A DNA stretch of 14,658 nucleotides. Source: an uncultured Lachnospiraceae bacterium. Its GTDB lineage: Bacteria > Bacillota > Clostridia > Lachnospirales > Lachnospiraceae. The translations under genes were made by a program, and so were the position numbers. The DNA lies in the NCBI GenBank assembly GCA_910577165.1, contig CAJTLX010000066.1, positions 1 to 14,658 on the forward strand. The letters are read 5' to 3'. The notes beneath the pieces are model-generated. The model saw only the letters and a list, made by a program, of their open reading frames with translations, searched no databases and had not been told where the DNA came from. This document shows, piece after piece, positions 6,713-14,154 of the stretch (its first letter is position 1; the number at the start of each line of letters is the position of its first letter).

Positions 6713-6806
6713 AATTAAATTGAAGTTTTACTGATATGGAAATTTTTTCCAAAAATTATAGTACGCAATAAACTACTTGATTTTGCATGTATGAAAGGAG
6801 ATTCCC

Positions 6807-7334
6807 ATGCAACCCGAAGCATTGATGCTTTATAAATTGATGATTCTTTATATTTTGGACAAGGTAGAATTTCCGCTGACACAGAATCAGCTAACAAATT
6901 TTCTCCTTGAGAAAGAATATACCTCCTACTTTAATATCCAGCAGGTGCTGTCCGAACTTCTGGAAGATAAATTTATTTCCTGCAATGTGATTCGCAACAG
7001 CACTTACTACGAGATTACCGCATTGGGTGGCGAATCGCTCTCCTTTTTTTACAATAAGATCTCCGAACCTATCAAAGAGGATATCGATAGTTTTCTTAAA
7101 ATGAATAAATACAGTATGCGTGAGGAAAATTCCATCCGCGCAGAGTACTACCGCTCTAAAAGGAACGAATACATTGCCTCTCTAAAAATTTTGGAACGCG
7201 ACAATCCAATTATCGATGTCCGCCTCTCCATTCCCTCGGAGGCAGAAGCCGAAACTATCTGTAATAACTGGTCGAAAAAAAGTTCTGAGATCTACGCCCA
7301 TATTTTTTCCGCGCTGATAGGGGATGCCGACTAA
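6807..7334 (+). CDS. DUF4364 family protein (winged-helix-like, unknown function)
   Basis: This 175-residue protein has the DUF4364 pattern: an opening LMLYKLMILYILDKVEFPLT, then NQLTNFLLEKEY and a helix leading to LLEDKFISC. The region from residue 1 to about 80 looks like a winged-helix DNA-binding fold, with NSTYYEITALG as the wing. The remainder is helical and charged, ending NNWSKKSSEIYAHIFSALIG. Members are widespread single-copy genes in Clostridia, and a regulatory role is suspected only from the fold. GGAG six bases before the ATG supports the start. It lies 94 bp after the radical SAM gene with no strong terminator between, so it may be co-transcribed. Its stop codon is in the loop of a terminator. 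It converges with engB. Confidence 0.88.
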   Translation: MQPEALMLYKLMILYILDKVEFPLTQNQLTNFLLEKEYTSYFNIQQVLSELLEDKFISCNVIRNSTYYEITALGGESLSFFYNKISEPIKEDIDSFLKMNKYSMREENSIRAEYYRSKRNEYIASLKILERDNPIIDVRLSIPSEAEAETICNNWSKKSSEIYAHIFSALIGDAD

Positions 7335-7349
7335 TGTCGGCATCTTTTT
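7323..7349 (+). terminator. intrinsic terminator overlapping the DUF4364 stop codon
   Basis: GATGCCGAC (7323-7331) and GTCGGCATC (7336-7344) form a perfect 9-bp stem with loop TAAT, followed by TTTTT. The last three sense codons and the TAA stop are part of the hairpin. It ends the plus-strand unit. On the minus strand the hairpin lacks a T tract, so engB transcripts would not stop here efficiently. Confidence 0.9.
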
Positions 7350-7357
7350 CACCCTGC

Positions 7358-7963
7358 TTACCTCTGTGCATCGATATACGCCCAGATTTCTTCCCGCCCT
7401 TGCTTTGTCAGAGCCGAAAACGGAATAATCTTAATTTTTTCTCCCGCATCAAGTGCTGTTCGAATAAGTTTCAACTGCCGATCTTTCTGGCTGCGATTAA
7501 TCTTGTCAAGTTTTGTCGCAATAATCACTGGCTCATAGCCCTGATACACAATCCACTGATACATTTCCTTATCGTTTGCCGTTGGCTCGTGGCGAATATC
7601 CACCAGAAGAAAAATCTTTTTCAATTGCTTTGAGCCCTTTAGATACCGCTCAATCATCGCGCCCCATTTTGCCCTGATTTCCTGTGAAACTTTTGCATAG
7701 CCGTAGCCAGGCAGATCCACAAAATATAATTCGCGCTCGATATTATAAAAATTGATGGTCTGCGTCTTGCCCGGCTGCGAGGAAGTCCTCGCATAGGACT
7801 TGCGAAACATCAGCGCGTTGATCAGGGAAGATTTTCCCACATTGGATTTTCCGGCAAATGCAAATTCTGGCAGTTCATTCTCCGGCAAACTGCTTGTAAT
7901 ACCACAGATGGTTTCCAATTCCACATAATTAATACTCTGCCTTATTTTCTTTTCCTCTTCCAT
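7358..7963 (-). CDS. engB: ribosome biogenesis GTP-binding protein EngB (YihA/YsxC)
   Basis: EngB is an essential small GTPase that acts in the cytosol in late assembly of the 50S ribosomal subunit. At 201 residues it has the expected length. The GTPase motifs are in order: G1 GKSNVGKSS at 38-46, the G2 region around GKTQTINFY, G3 DLPGYGYAK at 83-91, G4 TKLDK at 150-154 and G5 SALT at 183-186. AAGGAG just upstream of the ATG at 7963 fixes the start. It is the last gene of the tig-clpP-clpX-lon-engB series, a common firmicute arrangement, but a bidirectional terminator separates it from lon. A promoter of its own is therefore likely. It converges on the DUF4364 gene with a gap of 23 bases. Confidence 0.97.
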   Translation of the reverse strand: MEEEKKIRQSINYVELETICGITSSLPENELPEFAFAGKSNVGKSSLINALMFRKSYARTSSQPGKTQTINFYNIERELYFVDLPGYGYAKVSQEIRAKWGAMIERYLKGSKQLKKIFLLVDIRHEPTANDKEMYQWIVYQGYEPVIIATKLDKINRSQKDRQLKLIRTALDAGEKIKIIPFSALTKQGREEIWAYIDAQR

Positions 7964-8001
7964 ATAAATTTCTCCTTGTATTTTTTAACTTTTCTGCCAT
8001 G

Positions 8002-8028
8002 ATAATATCAGAACAATTCCTGTTTCAA
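8002..8028 (-). promoter_or_regulatory. possible engB promoter
   Basis: On the minus strand TTGAAA (8028-8023) and TATTAT (8007-8002) are separated by 15 bp, shorter than ideal. It is the best candidate between the lon terminator and engB. Its start would leave a leader of about 30 nt. Confidence 0.3.
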
Positions 8029-8082
8029 TCATTATCTGGCTTTTCAATATGAGATGCTGATATGCTTTTCAACTTGAGATGG

Positions 8083-8124
8083 AAAAAGCTGAAGCAAAAC
8101 ATCGCTGTTTGCTCCAGCTTTTTT
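8083..8124. terminator. bidirectional intrinsic terminator between lon and engB
   Basis: GCTGAAGCAAAAC and GTTTGCTCCAGC (8088-8118) form a long stem with small mismatches. A run of five A (8083-8087) lies on one side and six T (8119-8124) on the other, giving a T tract in both directions. On the minus strand it lies 13 bases after the lon stop and should end or reduce read-through into engB. Confidence 0.75.
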
Positions 8125-8136
8125 CTGCCCTTTCTC

Positions 8137-10476
8137 TTATGCGATAAAGGCTTCCTTAATTACCTCTTCCATTGTCTCCACAAAGACCACGCGCAATCCG
8201 TCCGTAATCTCCGCCTCAAGTTCCTTTACATCGCCCTCATTCTTTTTTGGCACAAGTACCAGGGAGATCTCTGCCATCTTCGCCGCCAAAAGTTTTTCTT
8301 TTACGCCGCCGATCGGCAGTACCCGCCCCCTCAGGGTCACTTCACCCGTCATCGCCAAATCCGCCCGGATTTTCTTTCCTGTCACAGCGGAGAGTACCGC
8401 AGTGCCAAGCGCGATCCCCGCAGAAGGACCATCCTTTGGCACCGCACCCTCTGGAATATGCAAATGCATATCATGTTTTTCAAAATAATCGTCTGGCACT
8501 TTGTAGCCCTGCGCCACCGACCGTACATAACTGATTGCGGTTTGCGCTGACTCCTTCATCACATCGCCAAGCTGTCCGGTCAATTCAATCTTGCCCTTTC
8601 CCGGCATGGTATTGATCTCAATGGAGAGTGTATCGCCGCCCGCAGAGGTCACAGCAAGCCCGCGAACAATACCAACCGCATCCTTCCGGTTCTTCTTTTC
8701 TTTTTCGCGCTTTACTGCGCCCAAAAATTTAGTTAGATTCTTCTCCGTAATGCGCACCTTTTCCACAGAATCATCCTGTGCCATCAAAAGCACAATCTTT
8801 CGCATACACTCACCAATGCGCCGCTCCAGGGAACGCACCCCCGCCTCCGCAGTATAGCCGGAAATAATCTTATCGATTGCTTTGTCCGTAATGGTAAATC
8901 TTTTTTTATCCAGACCATTTTTCACCAATTGCTTTCGGATCAAATGTTCTTTGGCGATATGACGTTTCTCCGTTGCCGTATAGGAATTTACCTCGATAAT
9001 CTCCATGCGATCAAGCAGCGGAGCAGGGATGGTCTGCGTTGTATTTGCCGTCGCAATAAAAAGCACTTTTGACAGATCAACCGGAAGTTCTACATAGTGA
9101 TCGACAAATCTTGAATTCTGCTCCCCGTCAAGCACTTCCAACATTGCCGATGCGGGATCGCCCTTGTAATCACTTGCCATCTTGTCAATCTCGTCCAAAA
9201 GCATCAGCGGATTTTTTACACCCGCCGTTTTTAATCCAGTAATAATGCGCCCCGGAAGAGCCCCGACATAGGTTCTGCGGTGTCCGCGAATCTCCGCTTC
9301 ATCCCGCACACCGCCCAGACAGATCCGGACATATTTTTTGTTTAGTGCTCTTGCCACAGAGCGCGCCACGGAAGTTTTACCCGTGCCAGGAGGTCCAACC
9401 AGACAGATAATTGGCGCGTCCGCCTGGTGTGTTGCTGCGCGGACAGCCAAAAACTCTAACACCCGTTCCTTGACCTTTTTTAGTCCGTAGTGATCTTCCT
9501 CCAACACACGCCTCGCATTGCGGATATCTTCATTGTCCTCACTTATTTTATCCCATGGCAATGCTAAGAGGGTCTCCAAATATCCGCGGGATACCGCACT
9601 TTCCGAGACAGAGCCATTCACCGCACGAAAACGCCTGATCTCCTGACGTATACTCTCTTTGATCTCGTCACTTGCCTCAAGTTCCTCGCACTGTGCCGCA
9701 AATTTATCCGCATCGGCAAGCTGGTTTGTGTCCCCTAACTCCTCCTGAATCACCTTGAGTTGTTCACGCAGCATATACTCGCGCTGATTTTTGTCAATAT
9801 GTGCCTTTACCATCTCCTGTATCCCCTTTTGGATACGGATCACATTGACCTCATTTGCTAATACCACTGCTTCCGCCTTAAACTGCCCAATCAGCCCAAA
9901 GCCTGCCAAAATCATTTCCTTTTCCGGCACGGAAAGCGGCAGCTGCACCGGAAGCTGCTCAACTAATTTTTCTAGGCTTGTGGTTTCCATCAGGTTTTTC
10001 AACACCTCACGGCTAAGCCTTACATTTTCATTTCCATAATTTTGCAGCAATTCCTTTAAGCTGCGCAGCATCGCTTCCTTCTCGGTTTTTGTCGGCTCCT
10101 CGCCTTCCGGCATACGCATCGCTTCTGCGATAAAATATTCGCCGCCGTCCGTCATGGACAAAAACTGCGCTCGGTACTCGCCGACCACCAGCACACGAAT
10201 CACGTTTTCCGGCAGCTTGATTAGCTGTCTAATCACTGTCACCGTGCCATAGGAGTACAGAGTCGGCAACATTGATTCCGACTCCTCCCCCTCCCCCCGC
10301 ACATCCTGCTGCGTCACTACAAAAACGTGCTGCTCCTGCCGCATCGCCGTTTCCACCGCAGCAATGCTCTTCTTTTTTCGGATATCAAAATGAATCATCA
10401 TCCCGGGCATCACGACAATGTTGCGCAGCGTTACAAGCGGCATCGCCACAATTTCATTCTTTCCCGTTTCCTCCAT
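8137..10476 (-). CDS. lon: ATP-dependent endopeptidase La (Lon)
   Basis: Lon is a cytosolic hexameric protease that unfolds and degrades damaged and regulatory proteins with ATP. The 779-residue product has the LonA layout. The substrate-binding domain (about 8-200) begins MPLVTLRNIVVMPGM, and a coiled-coil linker carries NQREYMLREQLKVIQEELG. The AAA+ module has Walker A GPPGTGKT at 361-368 and Walker B LMLLDE at 424-429. The protease domain has catalytic Ser685 in KDGPSAGIA and Lys728 in GGVKEKLLAAK. The start at 10476 has an AAAGG site about 9 bases upstream and lies 18 bp after the clpX stop, so the two are almost certainly one operon. The linker before the protease domain is unusually lysine-rich (KREKEKKNRK). 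The terminator at 8083-8124 closes the unit. Confidence 0.98.
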   Translation of the reverse strand: MEETGKNEIVAMPLVTLRNIVVMPGMMIHFDIRKKKSIAAVETAMRQEQHVFVVTQQDVRGEGEESESMLPTLYSYGTVTVIRQLIKLPENVIRVLVVGEYRAQFLSMTDGGEYFIAEAMRMPEGEEPTKTEKEAMLRSLKELLQNYGNENVRLSREVLKNLMETTSLEKLVEQLPVQLPLSVPEKEMILAGFGLIGQFKAEAVVLANEVNVIRIQKGIQEMVKAHIDKNQREYMLREQLKVIQEELGDTNQLADADKFAAQCEELEASDEIKESIRQEIRRFRAVNGSVSESAVSRGYLETLLALPWDKISEDNEDIRNARRVLEEDHYGLKKVKERVLEFLAVRAATHQADAPIICLVGPPGTGKTSVARSVARALNKKYVRICLGGVRDEAEIRGHRRTYVGALPGRIITGLKTAGVKNPLMLLDEIDKMASDYKGDPASAMLEVLDGEQNSRFVDHYVELPVDLSKVLFIATANTTQTIPAPLLDRMEIIEVNSYTATEKRHIAKEHLIRKQLVKNGLDKKRFTITDKAIDKIISGYTAEAGVRSLERRIGECMRKIVLLMAQDDSVEKVRITEKNLTKFLGAVKREKEKKNRKDAVGIVRGLAVTSAGGDTLSIEINTMPGKGKIELTGQLGDVMKESAQTAISYVRSVAQGYKVPDDYFEKHDMHLHIPEGAVPKDGPSAGIALGTAVLSAVTGKKIRADLAMTGEVTLRGRVLPIGGVKEKLLAAKMAEISLVLVPKKNEGDVKELEAEITDGLRVVFVETMEEVIKEAFIA

Positions 10477-10494
10477 AACCGCATACCTTTCTTA

Positions 10495-11799
10495 CTACGC
10501 AATCTCCCCCGTACTATGCTTTGCGGAACGCTTGCGCATCTGCTTTTTTGTCTGACCACCCTCCACGTGGATAAGTCTTGGCTGCTCCTTTCCTTCCGCT
10601 GCCTCCTTTGTGACAATACATTTGATTACGTCCGGATCGGTTGGAATAGTGAACATCGAATCCATCATCACAGACTCCACAATGGCGCGCAGCCCTCTCG
10701 CTCCGGTCTTTCGCTCAAACGAACGCTTTGCAATCGCCTCCAAGCCTTCCGGGGTAAATTCAAGTTCCACGCCGTCAAGTTCAAACAACTTCTTATATTG
10801 TCTTGCCAGTGCGTTTCTCGGCTCAGAGAGAATGCGCACAAGAGATTTCTCATCGAGCAGATCCATCGCTGTCACTACTGGCACACGCCCGACAAATTCC
10901 GGAATCATACCAAATTTAATCAGATCCTGTGGCAGTACCTGACGCAGCAATACCCCGATATCCTTCTTTTGCCCCACTGTGACATCCCCGTTAAAACCGA
11001 TGGTTTTTTGTCCCACTCTCGACTCAATAATCTTTTCCAGCCCGTCAAATGCACCGCCGCAGATAAAGAGAATATTCGTGGTATCAATCTGCAAAAATTC
11101 CTGGTGAGGATGCTTTCTGCCGCCCTGCGGCGGAACTGAGGCAACCGTGCCCTCCAATATTTTTAAAAGTGCCTGCTGTACGCCCTCGCCCGAAACATCG
11201 CGGGTAATCGAGGTATTCTCCGATTTTCTGGTGATCTTGTCAATCTCATCAATATAGATAATGCCGTACTGTGCACGATCAATTTCATAATCTGCAGCCT
11301 GAATAATTTTTAACAGAATATTTTCCACATCCTCGCCGACATATCCCGCTTCTGTAAGTGCAGTTGCATCCGCAATCGCAAAAGGCACATTCAAAATCTT
11401 TGCAAGGGTCTGTGCAAGATAAGTTTTTCCAGAACCCGTCGGTCCAATCAGAAGAATATTGCTCTTTTGCAGGTCAACATCCAAATCTCGCTCCGACAAG
11501 ATCCTTTTGTAGTGATTATAAACTGAAACAGCCAGCGCGCGCTTTGCTTCATCCTGACCAATCACATACTGATCGAGGTATTCTTTGATCTCCCTAGGCT
11601 TTAAGAGATTGATCATTCCGTCCTCGTATTCCATCGCAAGCCCTTCGCTTTCCTCCTCGATAATCTCGGAGCAAACGCCGATACACTCGTCACAGATATG
11701 AATATCTTTTGGGCCTATAATCAGACGTTTTACCTGCTCCTGGCTTTTTCCACAGAACGAGCAGTACAGCATCTGATTCCCATCATTTTTTATCGCCAT
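10495..11799 (-). CDS. clpX: ATP-dependent Clp protease ATP-binding subunit ClpX
   Basis: ClpX is the AAA+ unfoldase that selects substrates and threads them into ClpP. The 434-residue protein has the N-terminal zinc finger with Cys13, Cys16, Cys36 and Cys39. Walker A is GPTGSGKT at 119-126, the GYVG pore loop is at 152-155 and Walker B is IIYIDE at 180-185. The later AAA+ segment VSGEGVQQALLKILEG and arginine-bearing GRVPVV are also present. The C-terminal tail KKQMRKRSAKHSTGEIA is variable in the family. GGAGG upstream of 11799 fixes the start. It lies 51 bp after clpP, with no terminator seen between, and 18 bp before lon. The gene pair clpP-clpX matches their joint action as ClpXP. Confidence 0.98.
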   Translation of the reverse strand: MAIKNDGNQMLYCSFCGKSQEQVKRLIIGPKDIHICDECIGVCSEIIEEESEGLAMEYEDGMINLLKPREIKEYLDQYVIGQDEAKRALAVSVYNHYKRILSERDLDVDLQKSNILLIGPTGSGKTYLAQTLAKILNVPFAIADATALTEAGYVGEDVENILLKIIQAADYEIDRAQYGIIYIDEIDKITRKSENTSITRDVSGEGVQQALLKILEGTVASVPPQGGRKHPHQEFLQIDTTNILFICGGAFDGLEKIIESRVGQKTIGFNGDVTVGQKKDIGVLLRQVLPQDLIKFGMIPEFVGRVPVVTAMDLLDEKSLVRILSEPRNALARQYKKLFELDGVELEFTPEGLEAIAKRSFERKTGARGLRAIVESVMMDSMFTIPTDPDVIKCIVTKEAAEGKEQPRLIHVEGGQTKKQMRKRSAKHSTGEIA

Positions 11800-11850
11800 T
11801 TTCTGCCTCCATCTTTCCCCAACACAATTTCAGAGATCCTGCCTATATTT

Positions 11851-12438
11851 TTAACCTTGACGTTTTGTCACAATCGTATCAATAATACCATAGTCAAGAG
11901 CTTCCTGTGCAGACATATAGTAATCACGCTCTGTGTCCGCCGCGATCGTTTCGTAGGATTTTCCAGTATTTTCTGCAAGCATCTGGTTCAATTTCTTTTT
12001 CGTCTTTAAAATATTCTCTGCTACAATCTGAATTTCTGTTGCCTGACCTTTCGCGCCGCCGGATGGCTGATGAATCATTATCTCCGCGTTCGGCAATGCC
12101 ATACGCTTGCCCTTCGTTCCACCCGCAAGCAAAAATGCGCCCATGCTGGCTGCCATACCAATACAGATTGTGGAAACATCGCTCCTGATAAATTGCATTG
12201 TGTCATAGATCGCCATCCCCGCCGATACAGAGCCGCCCGGACTGTTAATATAAAGATTGATGTCCTTGCCCGGATCCTCGGCCTCAAGGAAAAGAAGCTG
12301 CGCTATCACAATACTCGCGCTGGTATCCGTCACTTCCTCGCCCAGAAAAATAATGCGATCCTTTAAAAGTCTTGAATAAATATCATAGGAGCGTTCACCC
12401 CTGCTGGTCTGTTCAATTACATAAGGTACTAAACTCAT
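11851..12438 (-). CDS. clpP: ATP-dependent Clp protease proteolytic subunit ClpP
   Basis: ClpP is the tetradecameric serine protease chamber that works with ClpX and other Clp ATPases. The 195-residue product has the catalytic triad Ser98 (GMAASMGAF), His123 (MIHQPSGG) and Asp172 (TERDYYMS). The N-terminal MSLVPYVIEQTSRGERSYDI is the usual processed axial region. The start at 12438 is preferred over an in-frame ATG at 12486 because AGGAGG lies just upstream and the product then matches the family. The 211-bp gap to tig holds a terminator-like hairpin, a possible 48-aa ORF and a 14-bp repeat, so clpP may have its own promoter. I saw no CtsR heptad repeat or CIRCE element. Confidence 0.98.
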   Translation of the reverse strand: MSLVPYVIEQTSRGERSYDIYSRLLKDRIIFLGEEVTDTSASIVIAQLLFLEAEDPGKDINLYINSPGGSVSAGMAIYDTMQFIRSDVSTICIGMAASMGAFLLAGGTKGKRMALPNAEIMIHQPSGGAKGQATEIQIVAENILKTKKKLNQMLAENTGKSYETIAADTERDYYMSAQEALDYGIIDTIVTKRQG

Positions 12439-12454
12439 TTTCGCTTTCCTCCTA

Positions 12455-12569
12455 TTATTAGTTCCGCATCCGTCCTTCTCGCGCACACTACCCAGGAAGA
12501 ATTTATTCTCGCTTCGCGTTCATCAATTCTCCCGTGCTCCGGACTTCTGCTGTTTTTATTAGTTCCGCA
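12455..12569 (-). repeat. 14-bp direct repeat in the clpP upstream region
   Basis: On the minus strand TGCGGAACTAATAA occurs at 12569-12556 and again at 12468-12455, with a spacing of 101 bp. The second copy runs into the clpP ribosome site region. The flanks do not match, so it is not an extended tandem duplication. It may be a paired regulator site or chance. Confidence 0.35.
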
Positions 12570-12649
12570 GTTGCCTGTTCAATACCAAGCCAAAAATGCG
12601 GGAATGATTTTCGGAAAAATCGCTCCCGCATCTTCTTCGCCTTTGCCAT
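12503..12649 (-). CDS. possible 48-aa small protein between tig and clpP
   Basis: An ATG directly abuts the tig stop codon (TAA at 12652-12650, ATG at 12649). It opens a 48-codon frame starting MAKAKKMRERFFRKSFPHFW and ending in a TAA at 12505-12503. GGAAG about six bases upstream, inside the tig end, could serve as ribosome site, which would give coupled translation. The N-terminus is strongly basic, the middle has FPHFWLGIEQATAELI, and the rest is mixed-charge. No family is recognised. Against it: a terminator-like hairpin lies within the frame, and the frame is short. It might be a real small protein, or only an open stretch in the leader of clpP. Confidence 0.35.
   Translation of the reverse strand: MAKAKKMRERFFRKSFPHFWLGIEQATAELIKTAEVRSTGELMNAKRE
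12592..12631 (-). terminator. terminator-like hairpin downstream of tig
   Basis: On the minus strand ATGCGGGA (12631-12624) pairs with TCCCGCAT (12603-12596), with an inner A/T stem (GATTTTT with AAAATC), followed by TTTT. It starts about 18 bases after the tig stop. It would reduce tig read-through into clpP, and it lies inside the possible 48-aa frame. Confidence 0.65.
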
Positions 12650-13936
12650 TTATACTTCCACTGCCTGCTCCGCCACAAAATCAATCGCTTTCTGCACCTT
12701 TAAATCCATAGCCAAAAGATTCTTCTCCTCCTCGCCAAGCATCTCTTTTATCTGATCCAGATCCCTATTGTAAATCTCGCTCATCCGCTTCATCTCGTTC
12801 TCGATCTCCTCGTTCGAAACAGAGAGATTCTCTGCTTTGACAATTTCTTCAAGTACAAGTCTGCTTTGAATCCGCTTTAATGCCTGTGGTTCGAGCGTCT
12901 CCAAAAACTTCTCCGGGGTCATCCCTGTAAACTGTAAATACTGCTGAATATTAAGTCCTTGCATCTGCAATCTCTGGACAAACTCATCTGCCATCTGACG
13001 CTTTTGCGTTTCAACCATCGGCTGTGGAATATCCATCTGCGCGTTCTCTACAATCTTTTCGATCGCGGCATCCTCCTTCGCAGATTTTGCAGCGGCAGCC
13101 TTCCTGTCATAAATTTCTTTCTTTATGCTCTCCTTATAGGCATCGAGTGTATCGCACTCCGAAACATCCTGTGCAAAATCATCATCAAGTTCCGGAAGTT
13201 CTTTTACTTTGATCCCCTTTACTGTAACTTTAAATACCGCAGGTTTGCCCGCAAGTTCCGGCGCGTGATACTCTTGCGGGAAGGTAACATTTATCTCGCA
13301 CTCCTCGCCGATATTTTTTCCTACAAGCTGATCCTCGAATGTATCAATAAAGGAATGGGAACCAATCTCAAGCTCATGATCCGTACCCTTGCCGCCCTCA
13401 AAAGCAACCCCATCCATAAAGCCTTCATAGTCAATTGTCGCAATATCTCCCATGGCAATGGCTCTATCTTCCACCGTCACTGTCCGGGAGTTCTGCTCTC
13501 TCGCCTTGTCAAGCTCGGCATTTAACTCCTCATCGGAAACAGAAAGATCTGCCTTCTCCACCTCGATGCCCTTATACTGACCAAGTACAACCGTAGGCTT
13601 TACCGCAACCTCAGCCGTAAAAATAAAATTCTTGCCTTTCTCTATCTGCACTACCTCGATCGACGGTCTTGCAACAATCTCAAGTCCGCTTTCCTTCGCC
13701 GCCTGCTCGTAGGCTTCCGGGATAATCTCATTTGCCGCATCCTCATAGAAAACACCCGCACCGTACATCTTCTCAATAATGGAGCGTGGAGCTTTGCCCT
13801 TGCGAAATCCCTGCACATTGATTTTGCCCTTATTCTTATGATAAACCTTATCGAGTGCCTTCTCAAAATCTTCTGCGGTTGCTTCTATCGTAAGCTTCAC
13901 CATATTCTTTCCCAAATCTTCTACCTGAAAACTCAT
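12650..13936 (-). CDS. tig: trigger factor
   Basis: Trigger factor is the ribosome-bound chaperone and peptidyl-prolyl isomerase that meets nascent chains at the exit tunnel. The 428-residue product has the N-terminal ribosome-binding domain with GFRKGKAP at 43-50. An FKBP-type isomerase domain follows (roughly 150-245), containing GDIATIDYEGFMDGVAFEGG and IGEECEINVTFPQEYHAPEL. A helical C-terminal chaperone domain completes it. The start at 13936 is set by AAGGAGG 8 bases upstream. An in-frame extension to 14032 would add an arginine-rich stretch (MSVRRRRRT...) with no ribosome site and is rejected. It leads the tig-clpP-clpX-lon series. An extended -10 promoter lies about 105 bp upstream. 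Confidence 0.97.
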   Translation of the reverse strand: MSFQVEDLGKNMVKLTIEATAEDFEKALDKVYHKNKGKINVQGFRKGKAPRSIIEKMYGAGVFYEDAANEIIPEAYEQAAKESGLEIVARPSIEVVQIEKGKNFIFTAEVAVKPTVVLGQYKGIEVEKADLSVSDEELNAELDKAREQNSRTVTVEDRAIAMGDIATIDYEGFMDGVAFEGGKGTDHELEIGSHSFIDTFEDQLVGKNIGEECEINVTFPQEYHAPELAGKPAVFKVTVKGIKVKELPELDDDFAQDVSECDTLDAYKESIKKEIYDRKAAAAKSAKEDAAIEKIVENAQMDIPQPMVETQKRQMADEFVQRLQMQGLNIQQYLQFTGMTPEKFLETLEPQALKRIQSRLVLEEIVKAENLSVSNEEIENEMKRMSEIYNRDLDQIKEMLGEEEKNLLAMDLKVQKAIDFVAEQAVEV

Positions 13937-14048
13937 CCGTTTTTTCCTCCTTATATTATGTCCCGGATATCTGCCGTAAGCTCTCCGCTCTGCCCTTTTT
14001 TGAACGGTTCTTCTCCGACGGCGTACAGACATATAATATCATTTTCCG

Positions 14049-14057
14049 ATTATAGCA
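14049..14057 (-). promoter_or_regulatory. extended -10 promoter of tig
   Basis: On the minus strand TGCTATAAT (14057-14049) is a perfect extended -10 element (TGnTATAAT). No good -35 lies 17 bp upstream, which extended -10 promoters tolerate. The start near 14042 gives a leader of about 105 nt before the tig ATG. I see nothing else recognisable in that leader. Confidence 0.6.
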
Positions 14058-14087
14058 TATCTCTTTCAAAAATGCTACTATTTTTTT

Positions 14088-14107
14088 CAAAAACTGCGAG
14101 GCAGTTT
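14088..14107 (-). terminator. terminator downstream of glmM
   Basis: On the minus strand AAACTGC (14107-14101) and GCAGTTT (14097-14091) form a 7-bp stem with loop CTC, followed by TT. It lies about 50 bases after the glmM stop. A second C-rich/G-rich complementarity (near 14111-14136) lies between. It separates glmM from the tig promoter. Confidence 0.5.
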
Positions 14108-14154
14108 ATCCCCTCCCTTTTTTATGCACAGGGGGAAATTTTTTTCCTCTTAAT

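Noticed and set aside
6730..6765. Palindrome TGGAAATTTTTTCCA as a terminator or operator before DUF4364
   Set aside because: It is A/T-rich with no T tract after it on the plus strand and no clear -35/-10 pair around it; evidence is too weak.
13937..14032. Arginine-rich 32-residue extension of trigger factor
   Set aside because: No ribosome site at its ATG, the extension is unlike any trigger factor N-terminus, and AAGGAGG supports the start at 13936.
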